DNA of 6,042 bases, taken from DATEMK01 sp035275625 (lineage in GTDB: Bacteria > Bacteroidota > Bacteroidia > AKYH767-A > OLB10). Made by a program: the position numbers and the translations under genes. Under the pieces are notes generated by a model that was not told the origin of the DNA, did no database searches, and saw only the letters and a list, made by a program, of their open reading frames with translations. Numbering within the stretch: position 1 is the stretch's first letter; each line of letters opens with the position of its first letter. The stretch spans positions 1 to 6,042 of the forward strand of contig DATEMK010000526.1 of the NCBI GenBank assembly GCA_035275625.1. The letters are read 5' to 3'. Shown in pieces: positions 1 to 6,042 of this stretch.

Positions 1-1055
1 TGCTTGACGAACTGGCAAATGACAAAGAAAAAAGTATCGGCAGCTTCGGAATTAAATTTGCTGCTCCGAACGGAAAGAGCATAGATATCCCTTTTAAAAG
101 CGTAACAAGCAAAGTTGATTATGCCCCTGGTTTTATTTCAAAACGAATTGACTTTGATTATTTTCTTGCCGGCAGGATTGATAAACAGTACGCAACGTTT
201 TTACAAGCAGCTGAATTAATGGATGCCAATCAAACTTCTGAAGGATTTGAATTAACAATAAATCAAAACGGGGTTACGAAAAATATTTTTTCAAAGCTCG
301 TGATTGCTGCAGACGGTGACCGTTCTGTGATTGCAAAAAAATATGGCGGAAAAGTTGTTGAGCCTGAACATTATTGCGGAGGCATCCGCGCGTATTATAA
401 GAATGTTTCCGGCATGCATGAACAGAATTTTATAGAGCTGCATTTTCTCCATGAATTGCTGCCCGGGTATTTTTGGATTTTCCCTTTGGCAGACGGTACT
501 GCTAATGTCGGGGCAGGAATGCTTTCAAAAAATCTCAGCAAAAAAAAAGTGAATCTTCGTGATGCCATGCTTAAAGCCATTGCAGAAAATCCTACGATAA
601 AAGACCGTTTTAAAAATGCAACTCTTGAAGGAAAAATTACCGGCTGGGGCTTGCCGTTAGGTTCTAAAAAAAGAAAAATATCAGGAAATAATTTTCTGCT
701 CACCGGTGATGCCGCCTCGGTTATTGATCCCTTTACAGGCGAAGGAATCAGCAATGCCATGTATTGCGGGATGACGGCAGCCGCTGTCGCTGAAGAATGC
801 CTGGCAGCAAACAGTTTTGATGAAAAATTTTTATCGCGGTATGATGAAACTATTTATAACCGCTTATGGAGTGAATTAAAACTTTCGCACACCCTGCAAA
901 AGCTCTGCAATTATCCCTCGCTGTTTAATTTTGTGATCAACAAAGCGGAAAAAAATAAAACATTCCGCGAAACCATTTCCTGCATGTTTGATGATTTGGA
1001 TTTAAGAGAAAAACTGAGAAAGCCTTCTTTTTATTTCAAATTAATTTTTAATTAA
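1..1055 (+). CDS. Geranylgeranyl reductase family FAD-dependent oxidoreductase, 5'-truncated by window edge
   Basis: The frame is open from base 3 to the TAA at 1053-1055, giving 350 visible residues. The ATG at 219 is internal, because homologous-looking sequence continues upstream of it. Visible landmarks, counted from base 3: an R-x-x-F-D-x-x-L segment (about 48-55), typical just after the N-terminal FAD fold; the ADG-x-x-S motif (103-108) that contacts FAD/NAD(P)H; a GYFWIFPL...ANVGAG block (about 154-172), a signature of geranylgeranyl reductases; and GDAA...PFTGEGI (235-249), the second FAD-binding motif. The Rossmann GxGxxG should lie in the roughly 40-60 residues missing to the left. 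Family members reduce isoprenoid double bonds (chlorophyll side chain, archaeal lipids, menaquinone) using FAD and a reductant. The substrate here cannot be told, and related FAD monooxygenases remain possible. The gene converges with the next one, 56 bases away. Family call is confident, substrate unknown. Confidence 0.88.
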   Translation, partial: LDELANDKEKSIGSFGIKFAAPNGKSIDIPFKSVTSKVDYAPGFISKRIDFDYFLAGRIDKQYATFLQAAELMDANQTSEGFELTINQNGVTKNIFSKLVIAADGDRSVIAKKYGGKVVEPEHYCGGIRAYYKNVSGMHEQNFIELHFLHELLPGYFWIFPLADGTANVGAGMLSKNLSKKKVNLRDAMLKAIAENPTIKDRFKNATLEGKITGWGLPLGSKKRKISGNNFLLTGDAASVIDPFTGEGISNAMYCGMTAAAVAEECLAANSFDEKFLSRYDETIYNRLWSELKLSHTLQKLCNYPSLFNFVINKAEKNKTFRETISCMFDDLDLREKLRKPSFYFKLIFN

Positions 1056-1111
1056 TTTCCAAATAAGTAATGAATAAAACCAGCCATATACATCAAAGGA
1101 ATTTATTAAAA

Positions 1112-2953
1112 TTATTTCCCCTTCATTTTTAATTGCTCATTCATAATCTGAATAAAACCTTCCGGCATTTTTCCTCCCAGTTTTTCTTCTTCAACGGCAT
1201 AAGAAATTGCTTTTTCAAAATCTCCTGTTCGGGAATATAATATGGCAAGATTTTCATGGAGATGCAACTGGGTTGGATACAGGAGAAGCATCCGTTCCCA
1301 TATTTTTTTTGCCGCATCATAATTCTGACGAGTGAAATAAAGAAAACCCAAATTTGAATTTATATTATTGTCCGCGGAATCCAGCAATAATGCTTTTTCA
1401 AAACACAAAATAGCGTCACTGTCATTTTTAAGATTCATCAATACAGTTCCTAACCCCCTGAAATCTTCTATATAACGCGAACCCAATTTTATTTCCGCTT
1501 TATAGTATATTTCCGCTTTTTCCAATTCACCCCTGTCGGCATAGATAGCGCCTAACCCGGCATTGGCTCTTTTTATATCGGGCTTTAGTGCTAATGCTTT
1601 CTGAATATAAATTTCTGCATTTTGCTTATCGCCTTTATTAAAATACTGGCTGCTGAAATTTATCTGTGCTTCAGAATCGTTTGGAGAATTCAAAGCTGCA
1701 TTCTGCCAGAAAACAAAAGCTGTTTTAAAATATTTGCTGTGATTAAAAGAAATGAAAAAAAATATAACAATAGCAACCGTGCTTATAATTATTCCATTCC
1801 TTCCTGTAAAAGGTTTATTTTTAAAAACAAAAGATTCATTTAACAAAATTAACATTCCTATCAAAGGCAAATAAGCACGGTGTTCAAAAATATTATCATT
1901 AAATATTTTGGGAAGAGAAAGTACAGGGGCTAAAAATAAAATGAACCATATAAAACCAAGCAGCATTTGCTTATAATTTTTTTCTTTCGAAAGGAAAAGT
2001 GAAACTGTAATTATTAATACGGAAATTATTCCCGGTAAATAACTTGTATCCTGTTGAGTCGGTTTTACAGATAAATTAAACGGCAATATCATTTTACCAA
2101 TGTATTGAACTATGGCTGGCAAGCGGTAAATTACAGTGTGAAGTAACATTTGCAATGTAACTTCATTTTCTGTTTTTCCAATTGCTTTAGCTCTGAAATA
2201 AAAATAGGTGAGCGTAATGATTATCCATATAAATGAGCAAATAAATGTGTGTTTTGAAAATAATTTTTTTTGCAAAATAAAAGTCGAATACAAAAGACAA
2301 ATCACAGGCAACAAAACGGCCGTTTCTTTTGTAAGCAATCCGAAAAAGAAAAAAACAAAATGAAAAACCAGGAAAACAATTTTTTCTGTTTCAATGTATT
2401 TGATGAAATTTATAAATGAAGCAAGAATAAATATTGCTAATAAAGTATCATTCCTTCCGGGAATCCATGCTATGGCCTGCGTTACTATTGGATGAACCGA
2501 AAACAGCAAAGTCAATAGTAAAGAGGATTTCTTTTTTATATTTATTTTAATGAATAACCGATAAACGAGCAGGCAGGCAATTACATGATACAATAAATTC
2601 GAAAGGTGATAAATAACAGGGGAGGAGCCGCCCATTTGAGCATCCGCCATCATAGATAGAATTAAAAAGGGGCGGTAGTAATCATACGTGGAAACAAAAT
2701 GTATGAAGCTCCATATTCCTGTTGAGAATACTTTTGAAACATTAGAAAAATCACTAATCAATTTTTTATTTTCAACAATAAATAATTGATCATCATAATT
2801 CAGGAATTCAAAAAAAATTGTTCTTCCAAAACAGGCTATCGGAAAAAGAATTATCAGCAAATAAGGATAATTAAAGATGGTTTCAATGAAACCGCCCTGC
2901 GATTTTGAGATTACCGGCTCTTTAAATGCACTATCTTTTTTAGTTTTTTTCAT
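1112..2953 (-). CDS. TMTC-like polytopic membrane protein with C-terminal TPR repeats (putative GT-C glycosyltransferase)
   Basis: A 613-residue protein with two halves. Residues 1-29 are a basic cytoplasmic tail. Residues about 30-402 hold roughly ten or eleven hydrophobic segments. The membrane half shows, in order, N-Y-D-D (52-55) in the first extracytoplasmic loop, Y-R-P (93-95), H-L-S-N-L-L-Y-H (116-123), a H-P-I-V-T-Q-A...G-R-N-D block (154-169), T-K-E (208-210) and E-H-R-A-Y-L-P (357-363). From family knowledge, these positions match landmarks of eukaryotic TMTC1-4, which O-mannosylate cadherins; the acidic D-D pair is the usual catalytic site of GT-C enzymes using lipid-linked sugars. 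Residues about 426-600 form some five TPR units (for example 462-495 and 531-564) that would face the periplasm and bind acceptor protein. The enzymatic role is inference; acceptor and sugar are unknown. It starts at the ATG at 2953, with no clear ribosome-binding site. It lies 109 bases downstream of the methyltransferase gene on the same strand. Confidence 0.85.
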   Translation of the reverse strand: MKKTKKDSAFKEPVISKSQGGFIETIFNYPYLLIILFPIACFGRTIFFEFLNYDDQLFIVENKKLISDFSNVSKVFSTGIWSFIHFVSTYDYYRPFLILSMMADAQMGGSSPVIYHLSNLLYHVIACLLVYRLFIKINIKKKSSLLLTLLFSVHPIVTQAIAWIPGRNDTLLAIFILASFINFIKYIETEKIVFLVFHFVFFFFGLLTKETAVLLPVICLLYSTFILQKKLFSKHTFICSFIWIIITLTYFYFRAKAIGKTENEVTLQMLLHTVIYRLPAIVQYIGKMILPFNLSVKPTQQDTSYLPGIISVLIITVSLFLSKEKNYKQMLLGFIWFILFLAPVLSLPKIFNDNIFEHRAYLPLIGMLILLNESFVFKNKPFTGRNGIIISTVAIVIFFFISFNHSKYFKTAFVFWQNAALNSPNDSEAQINFSSQYFNKGDKQNAEIYIQKALALKPDIKRANAGLGAIYADRGELEKAEIYYKAEIKLGSRYIEDFRGLGTVLMNLKNDSDAILCFEKALLLDSADNNINSNLGFLYFTRQNYDAAKKIWERMLLLYPTQLHLHENLAILYSRTGDFEKAISYAVEEEKLGGKMPEGFIQIMNEQLKMKGK

Positions 2954-3002
2954 TCTTAAAAGCAGCGCATAAAAGTAAAACTATTTCAGAAAAATAATAT
3001 TA

Positions 3003-3059
3003 GCCACAGATACACAGATTGATCAGGTACGTTCATTCATTAATCTGTGAATCTGTGGC
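3003..3059. repeat. Near-perfect 18-bp inverted repeat made of CACAGAT octamer units
   Basis: The left arm GCCACAGATACACAGATT (3003-3020) pairs with the right arm AATCTGTGAATCTGTGGC (3042-3059). Seventeen of 18 positions match, the exception being A3012 opposite A3050; the loop is 21 bases. Each arm is itself a tandem with an 8-base period: CACAGAT at 3005-3011 and 3013-3019, and its complement ATCTGTG at 3043-3049 and 3051-3057. It begins 3 bases after the methyltransferase stop codon. From memory, very similar ATCTGTG-type palindromes recur between genes in many Bacteroidota and Chlorobi genomes, so this is probably one copy of a dispersed REP/MITE-like element. In a - strand transcript it would fold into a strong hairpin. 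That hairpin is followed by only a short T run 8 bases away (2990-2994), so it is at best a weak intrinsic terminator, or possibly a 3'-end stabiliser. Confidence 0.85.
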
Positions 3060-3062
3060 AAT

Positions 3063-4238
3063 TTAATCTTCAATTTTCAATTTCTTTCTGCTTCCCTCGT
3101 ACAACTCAAATTCCAATAATCTGCATTCAATCTTTGCATTATAAAATTCAATTCTCCGTTTTGTTTTTAACCCAATTTTTTTTGCAAGGTCCGGATTGCC
3201 TGTAAAAACATAACCTGTATATCCTTTGCATCTTTTTTTAAAAAAATCACCAATACTTGTATATATCAGTTCTAATTCTGTCTCTTCTCCAATCCTGTCG
3301 CCATAAGGCGGGTTTAACATCACAACACCATTGCCACCAGGAATTTCAGTTTCCGAAAAATCACAAACTTTAAATTCAATTAAATGATCAACACCGGCAG
3401 TCATTGCATTTTGTTTTGCCGCTTCAATCGCTTTCGGATCATAATCAGTTGCAATGATTTTAAAAGATAATTTCCGTTTTACTTTTTCTTTCGCTTTTTT
3501 CCGTTCTTCAAGGTAAACTGATTCATCATATCCTTTGATGTGCATAAAGCCATAATTTACTCTTAACAATCCATTCACTCTTTCTGCTGCAATCAATGCA
3601 GCTTCTATAGCAAGTGTTCCGGATCCGCACATGGGATTAATGAAGTGGGAATTTTTATCCCATTTGCTTGAAAGAATCAGGGCAGATGCAAGAGATTCCT
3701 GCATAGGGGCAAGAAAAGGAATTTTGCGATAACCGTGTTTGGAAAGTGATTCTCCTGAAGTATCGAGATATACCGAAACTTTATTATCCTTCCAGTAAAC
3801 ATAAATCACGGTCTTGCTTTTATCCGGACCGGAATCAGGGCGGGCATTGAATTTTTCCAAAAAATAATCTGCAATCGCATCTTTGCAACGCTGGTTTACA
3901 AACATGGAATTATTAATTGAAGGATGTTCTGCATAAGACATAATGCTGAAATATCCATTTGTATCCAGTATGTTTTCCCAATAGATTTTTGTTTTTATCC
4001 GTTCATATAATTCATCCGGGGAATTTGCAGAAAATTGATCAATCAGAAAAGTAACCCGGTTCGCAGTACGAAGATTCAGATTTAGTTTGATTGTATCAGC
4101 AAGTGTTCCTTCTGTTTCAATAGAAGTATGACTTTCTTCTATAACCGGAAAACCAAGCTGAATCAACTCCTGTTGCAGGTATGGCGTTATTTTCAGAGGA
4201 CAACTGACAAGTATTTTGCTTTTATTTTGAAAATCCAT
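3063..4238 (-). CDS. rlmL: THUMP-domain class I SAM-dependent rRNA methyltransferase, RlmL/YpsC type (23S rRNA m2G)
   Basis: A 391-residue protein. The N-terminal ferredoxin-like plus THUMP region (about 1-160) binds RNA. It is followed by the family's linking motif Y-L-D-T-S-G-E-S-L-x-K-x-G-Y-R (157-171) and A-P-M-Q-E-S-L-A (177-184). The Rossmann methyltransferase domain then shows motif I N-P-M-C-G-S-G-T (201-208, SAM binding), the acidic A-T-D-Y-D-P (263-268), a C-D-F loop (292-294) and the catalytic N-P-P-Y-G (309-313) typical of exocyclic-amine N-methylation. In E. coli the equivalent half of RlmL makes m2G2445 in 23S rRNA and is fused to an RlmK half. This protein stops before that half, like the stand-alone B. 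subtilis YpsC of about 385 residues, so it is complete rather than truncated. It starts at the ATG at 4238; the gene is divergent from the small membrane protein. The exact target base is inferred from homology. Confidence 0.92.
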   Translation of the reverse strand: MDFQNKSKILVSCPLKITPYLQQELIQLGFPVIEESHTSIETEGTLADTIKLNLNLRTANRVTFLIDQFSANSPDELYERIKTKIYWENILDTNGYFSIMSYAEHPSINNSMFVNQRCKDAIADYFLEKFNARPDSGPDKSKTVIYVYWKDNKVSVYLDTSGESLSKHGYRKIPFLAPMQESLASALILSSKWDKNSHFINPMCGSGTLAIEAALIAAERVNGLLRVNYGFMHIKGYDESVYLEERKKAKEKVKRKLSFKIIATDYDPKAIEAAKQNAMTAGVDHLIEFKVCDFSETEIPGGNGVVMLNPPYGDRIGEETELELIYTSIGDFFKKRCKGYTGYVFTGNPDLAKKIGLKTKRRIEFYNAKIECRLLEFELYEGSRKKLKIED

Positions 4239-4260
4239 TACGAAATTATAATTACGGGAA

Positions 4261-4292
4261 TTTGTTTTTAAAAAAAAGTGTTCCTAACTTGC
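4261..4292 (+). promoter_or_regulatory. Candidate Bacteroidota-type promoter for the small membrane protein gene
   Basis: TTTG at 4261-4264 is followed after exactly 20 bases by TAACTTGC at 4285-4292. This resembles the Bacteroidota sigma-A pair TTTG-N19-21-TAnnTTTG, but the downstream box is imperfect (TTGC instead of TTTG). Transcription would begin near 4299, leaving a leader of about 40 bases before the ATG at 4341. The match rests on spacing and partial sequence only. Confidence 0.4.
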
Positions 4293-4340
4293 ACCGCTTT
4301 TCATATTGTAATTGTTAACCAAAGATTAATAAATTATAAA

Positions 4341-4643
4341 ATGAATCACTTCAAATCTCTGAAAATCGGCAATAGCCCGCTTTTGATGATGGGTTGCACA
4401 ATAATAGCGTTTGGTGTTACTCATTTTTACTTCGCAAATGGCGAAAGTCCGAAAATAGCAATTATTATTGGTCACATCCTGCTTTTTCCCGTATATCTTG
4501 TGGATGGAATTGTCTCTTTTCTTGATATAGACAGCATCTTAAGCAACCCGATTGCAATTTTCCTCGTTCTTTTTATCACCTACTCGTGTATTGTTGTTGT
4601 TGCAAGCAAGATTTTTGAGTGGAGAAGATCGGGTAGTGAATAA
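4341..4643 (+). CDS. Small hypothetical integral membrane protein, 100 residues
   Basis: I do not recognise this family. The protein has a short basic N-terminus (M-N-H-F-K-S-L-K), then three hydrophobic stretches at about residues 14-32, 38-60 and 70-92, and a charged C-terminal tail (E-W-R-R-S-G-S-E). Segment 2 contains a P-V-Y-L-V-D turn and is followed by an acidic D-I-D loop. The predicted topology is three membrane passes. The frame can be extended upstream to a GTG at 4278. I chose the ATG at 4341 because it sits behind an A/T-rich leader (ttaataaattataaa) as usual in this phylum, and the extension would start upstream of the candidate promoter's -7 box and adds residues without clear character. 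It is divergent from the rRNA methyltransferase and convergent with aroA, so it is probably a single-gene unit. It could be a lineage-specific protein; no function is proposed. Confidence 0.65.
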   Translation: MNHFKSLKIGNSPLLMMGCTIIAFGVTHFYFANGESPKIAIIIGHILLFPVYLVDGIVSFLDIDSILSNPIAIFLVLFITYSCIVVVASKIFEWRRSGSE

Positions 4644-4663
4644 TTCTTTTTGTGAAAAGGATT
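4642..4663. terminator. Short AT-rich stem-loop between convergent genes (weak terminator candidate)
   Basis: AATTCTTTT (4642-4650) pairs with AAAAGGATT (4655-4663) over nine positions, including one G-U wobble in the + strand RNA, closing a TGTG loop. It begins inside the stop codon of the small membrane protein gene and lies in the 39-base gap to the aroA stop codon, where a shared terminator would be expected. There is no T run after the stem on either strand and the stem is A/T-rich, so termination activity is doubtful. Confidence 0.25.
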
Positions 4664-4682
4664 CGCAAAACCATGCCCGGTT

Positions 4683-5909
4683 CTATTTGATTTCGAAACC
4701 TGCATTTTTTAAATGCTTCCAAAAATCGGGATAAGATTTTGTAACCACTGATGGCTGAATGATGCTTATTTCACTGTTCAGGGCAAGGGGTGCAAATGCC
4801 ATTGCCATCCGGTGATCATTATAGGTTTCTATTCTTTCAGATGTGTTTTTATAGTTGGGTTTTACTTCATAAAAATCGGCTTTGTGCTGAACCAGGTGAG
4901 CGCCAATCTTTCTTAATTCTTTTTGTAATGCTGCAATCCTGTCTGTTTCTTTAATTCTTAATGTTTTCAGGCCTTTCATTTTAAGATTAATATTTTTTGC
5001 AGCAGCAAGCACTATAATAGTTTGCGCCAGGTCGGGTGAATTGTTAAAATCAAAAGTCATTTCATTTAAGACAGGCTCACTTTCTTTCCTGATTAAAATT
5101 CCGTCATCCGTAAACTGCGTTGATACTCCAAAATTTTTCATCCATTCTGAAATGACCTGATCTCCCTGGAAAGAATTTTTTCTGAACCCTTTCAGTTCTA
5201 TATGTGCTTCCGTTGATAAAGCTGCAATGCTGTACCAATAGGATGCCGCTGACCAATCGGGCTCTGCTTTATAGGTTACCTGCCTGTATTTTTGGTGATC
5301 AATCCTTATTTCATTTTTTTTCCATGTAGAATTTATCCCGCATTTTTTCAAAATTCCGAGCGTCATTTTGATATATGATTTGGAAACAATTCTTTTTTGA
5401 AGCCTGATAGTAAGGCCATCAGGGAAAACGGGGGCAATCATTAACAAGGCAGAAATAAACTGGCTGCTTTCATCGGCTTCCACATTCAATTCATATTTTA
5501 AATGTGTCCGCTCTGTGGGAATAACCTCAACAGGCGGAAATCCTTCCCGCTGCAAATAATGAATTTTAAAACCGATATAACGCAGGGCATCTACCAATTT
5601 TCCGATCGGCCGTTCCTGCATTCGCTGCGATCCGGAAATAACTTTATTCCTGTTGATAACACAGAAGTAGGCAATAAGGAAACGCATGCTTGTTCCGGCA
5701 TCTTTTACATCTAATGTTTTGAAAGGGCTTGCCAGTAACCGTTTTAATTCCTGGGTATCATCAGCAGAAGATAAATTTTCAACCTGGATTTTTTTTCCGG
5801 ACAGTTCATTTATTATCAACAACCGGTTGCTTTCACTTTTTGAACCCGGTAAAATACAATCCGCTGTGATCTTTTTTGACGGATGGCTGATTTGAAGGTA
5901 GCTGCTCAC
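4683..5909 (-). CDS. aroA: 3-phosphoshikimate 1-carboxyvinyltransferase (EPSP synthase)
   Basis: Transfers the enolpyruvyl group of PEP to shikimate-3-phosphate, the sixth step of the cytoplasmic shikimate pathway to chorismate. The 408 residues cover the whole two-lobed fold. Visible motifs: L-P-G-S-K-S-E-S-N-R (20-29; K24, S25 and R29 bind substrates), D-A-G-T-S-M-R (70-76), Q-E-R-P (98-101, with R100), S-S-Q (148-150), V-S-K-S-Y (175-179), S-P-D-L (291-294, catalytic D293), R-I-K-E-T-D-R (318-324; K320, E321, R324), Y-N-D-H-R-M-A-M (363-370, R367) and K-S-Y-P-D-F (391-396, K391). All main catalytic residues known from E. coli have a counterpart, except that E. coli N94 is D70 here. E. coli P101 corresponds to F77. 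The start is GTG at 5909: no in-frame ATG exists before the upstream TAA around 5950, and the N-terminus has normal length. No other shikimate gene is in the window. Confidence 0.96.
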   Translation of the reverse strand: MSSYLQISHPSKKITADCILPGSKSESNRLLIINELSGKKIQVENLSSADDTQELKRLLASPFKTLDVKDAGTSMRFLIAYFCVINRNKVISGSQRMQERPIGKLVDALRYIGFKIHYLQREGFPPVEVIPTERTHLKYELNVEADESSQFISALLMIAPVFPDGLTIRLQKRIVSKSYIKMTLGILKKCGINSTWKKNEIRIDHQKYRQVTYKAEPDWSAASYWYSIAALSTEAHIELKGFRKNSFQGDQVISEWMKNFGVSTQFTDDGILIRKESEPVLNEMTFDFNNSPDLAQTIIVLAAAKNINLKMKGLKTLRIKETDRIAALQKELRKIGAHLVQHKADFYEVKPNYKNTSERIETYNDHRMAMAFAPLALNSEISIIQPSVVTKSYPDFWKHLKNAGFEIK

Positions 5910-5944
5910 AGAATTATTATTGTATAAAAGAATTATAAAAGCGC

Positions 5945-6031
5945 ATGCTTAAAAAAATATCTTCCCTGTTAATTTCCTGGTTAATGCTGACACTGCCAAT
6001 ACCGTTAAGCAGCGTACAGTATATTTTATGA
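5945..6031 (+). CDS. Possible 28-residue signal-peptide-like ORF upstream of the right-edge gene
   Basis: ATG at 5945 opens a 28-codon frame ending at TGA 6029-6031. The peptide has two lysines after M-L, then a hydrophobic run (I-S-S-L-L-I-S-W-L-M-L-T-L-P-I-P-L) and a small-residue S-S-V-Q end, resembling a Sec signal peptide without a mature part. Its stop overlaps the next ATG as ATGA. It is divergent from aroA, 35 bases from that gene's GTG. It may be a leader peptide, the start of a frameshifted secreted protein, or chance in AT-rich DNA, and I cannot decide between them. Confidence 0.2.
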   Translation: MLKKISSLLISWLMLTLPIPLSSVQYIL

Positions 6032-6042
6032 AATTCGTTTTT
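6028..6042 (+). CDS. Possible start of a gene cut by the window end
   Basis: ATG at 6028-6030 begins M-K-F-V-F before the window ends. The basic-then-hydrophobic opening would suit a secreted or membrane protein, and the ATG overlaps the stop of the 28-codon frame. Five codons give no family information, so this is only a flag for whoever joins the adjacent sequence. Confidence 0.25.

Noticed and set aside
395..760. 121-codon - strand reading frame inside the oxidoreductase gene
   Set aside because: It lies wholly antisense to a gene with clear family motifs and shows no recognisable domain.
1089..1120. Weak imperfect palindrome (GGAATTTATT...ATTTCC) near the gap between the first two convergent genes
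   Set aside because: Only about four outer pairs form reliably and there is no GC-rich stem or T run, so it does not support a terminator call.
1622..1843. 73-codon + strand frame inside the TMTC-like gene
   Set aside because: It is antisense to the conserved TPR and membrane coding sequence and has no domain or plausible leader.
4239..4255. TAATTTCG-like -7 box upstream of the methyltransferase gene on the - strand
   Set aside because: It would sit only 2 bases from the ATG, leaving no room for a transcription start, and no suitably spaced TTTG is present.
4278..4340. GTG-started 21-residue N-terminal extension of the small membrane protein
   Set aside because: The GTG lies upstream of the -7-like box at 4285, and the ATG at 4341 has a typical A/T-rich leader.
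4552..4734. 60-codon TTG-started + strand frame spanning the gap between the small gene and aroA
   Set aside because: It overlaps the end of one gene in another frame and the end of aroA antisense, and its composition looks random.
5502..5895. Two overlapping + strand frames of about 70 codons inside aroA
   Set aside because: Both are antisense to well-conserved EPSP synthase sequence, including the substrate-binding motifs.
1..6042. A hidden defence, CRISPR, toxin-antitoxin, phage or transposon system
   Set aside because: No spaced direct-repeat array, transposase, integrase or paired small genes is visible. The genes are mostly recognisable housekeeping or envelope functions with strand switches.

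Overview
The window looks like an ordinary chromosomal segment of a Bacteroidota (Bacteroidetes) bacterium. Four things point that way. The DNA is AT-rich. The start codons lack clear Shine-Dalgarno sequences and sit behind A/T-rich leaders. One intergenic region has a pair resembling the Bacteroidota promoter (TTTG, a 20-base gap, then a TAnnTTTG-like box). The proteins, notably the EPSP synthase with its GSKSESNR and DAGT-MRFL motifs, have a Bacteroidota flavour. The phylum is an inference from style, and nothing here fixes a genus.

Layout, left to right. (1) The 3' part of an FAD-dependent geranylgeranyl-reductase-family oxidoreductase on the + strand (1-1055), whose N-terminus lies outside the window. 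(2) Convergent to it, a 613-residue polytopic membrane protein with C-terminal TPRs on the - strand (1112-2953); its membrane half carries the conserved landmarks of the eukaryotic TMTC O-mannosyltransferases (GT-C fold). (3) Upstream of that on the same strand, a THUMP-domain SAM-dependent rRNA methyltransferase of the RlmL/YpsC type (3063-4238). The 109-base gap between these two - strand genes holds a near-perfect 18-bp inverted repeat built from four CACAGAT units. (4) Divergent from the methyltransferase, a small unknown membrane protein of 100 residues on the + strand (4341-4643). (5) Convergent to that, aroA (EPSP synthase, 4683-5909, - strand), which must start at GTG. (6) The last 130 bases run upstream of aroA and hold a 28-codon signal-peptide-like reading frame whose stop overlaps an ATG (6028) that may begin a gene cut by the window edge.

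The genes do not form an evident pathway: isoprenoid reduction, envelope glycosylation (inferred), rRNA modification and aromatic amino-acid synthesis lie side by side, with strand switches between most neighbours. I see no CRISPR array, transposase, phage gene, toxin-antitoxin pair, tRNA or rRNA. The items most worth a second look are the inverted repeat and the bacterial TMTC-like protein. I found no convincing evidence for a new multi-gene system.
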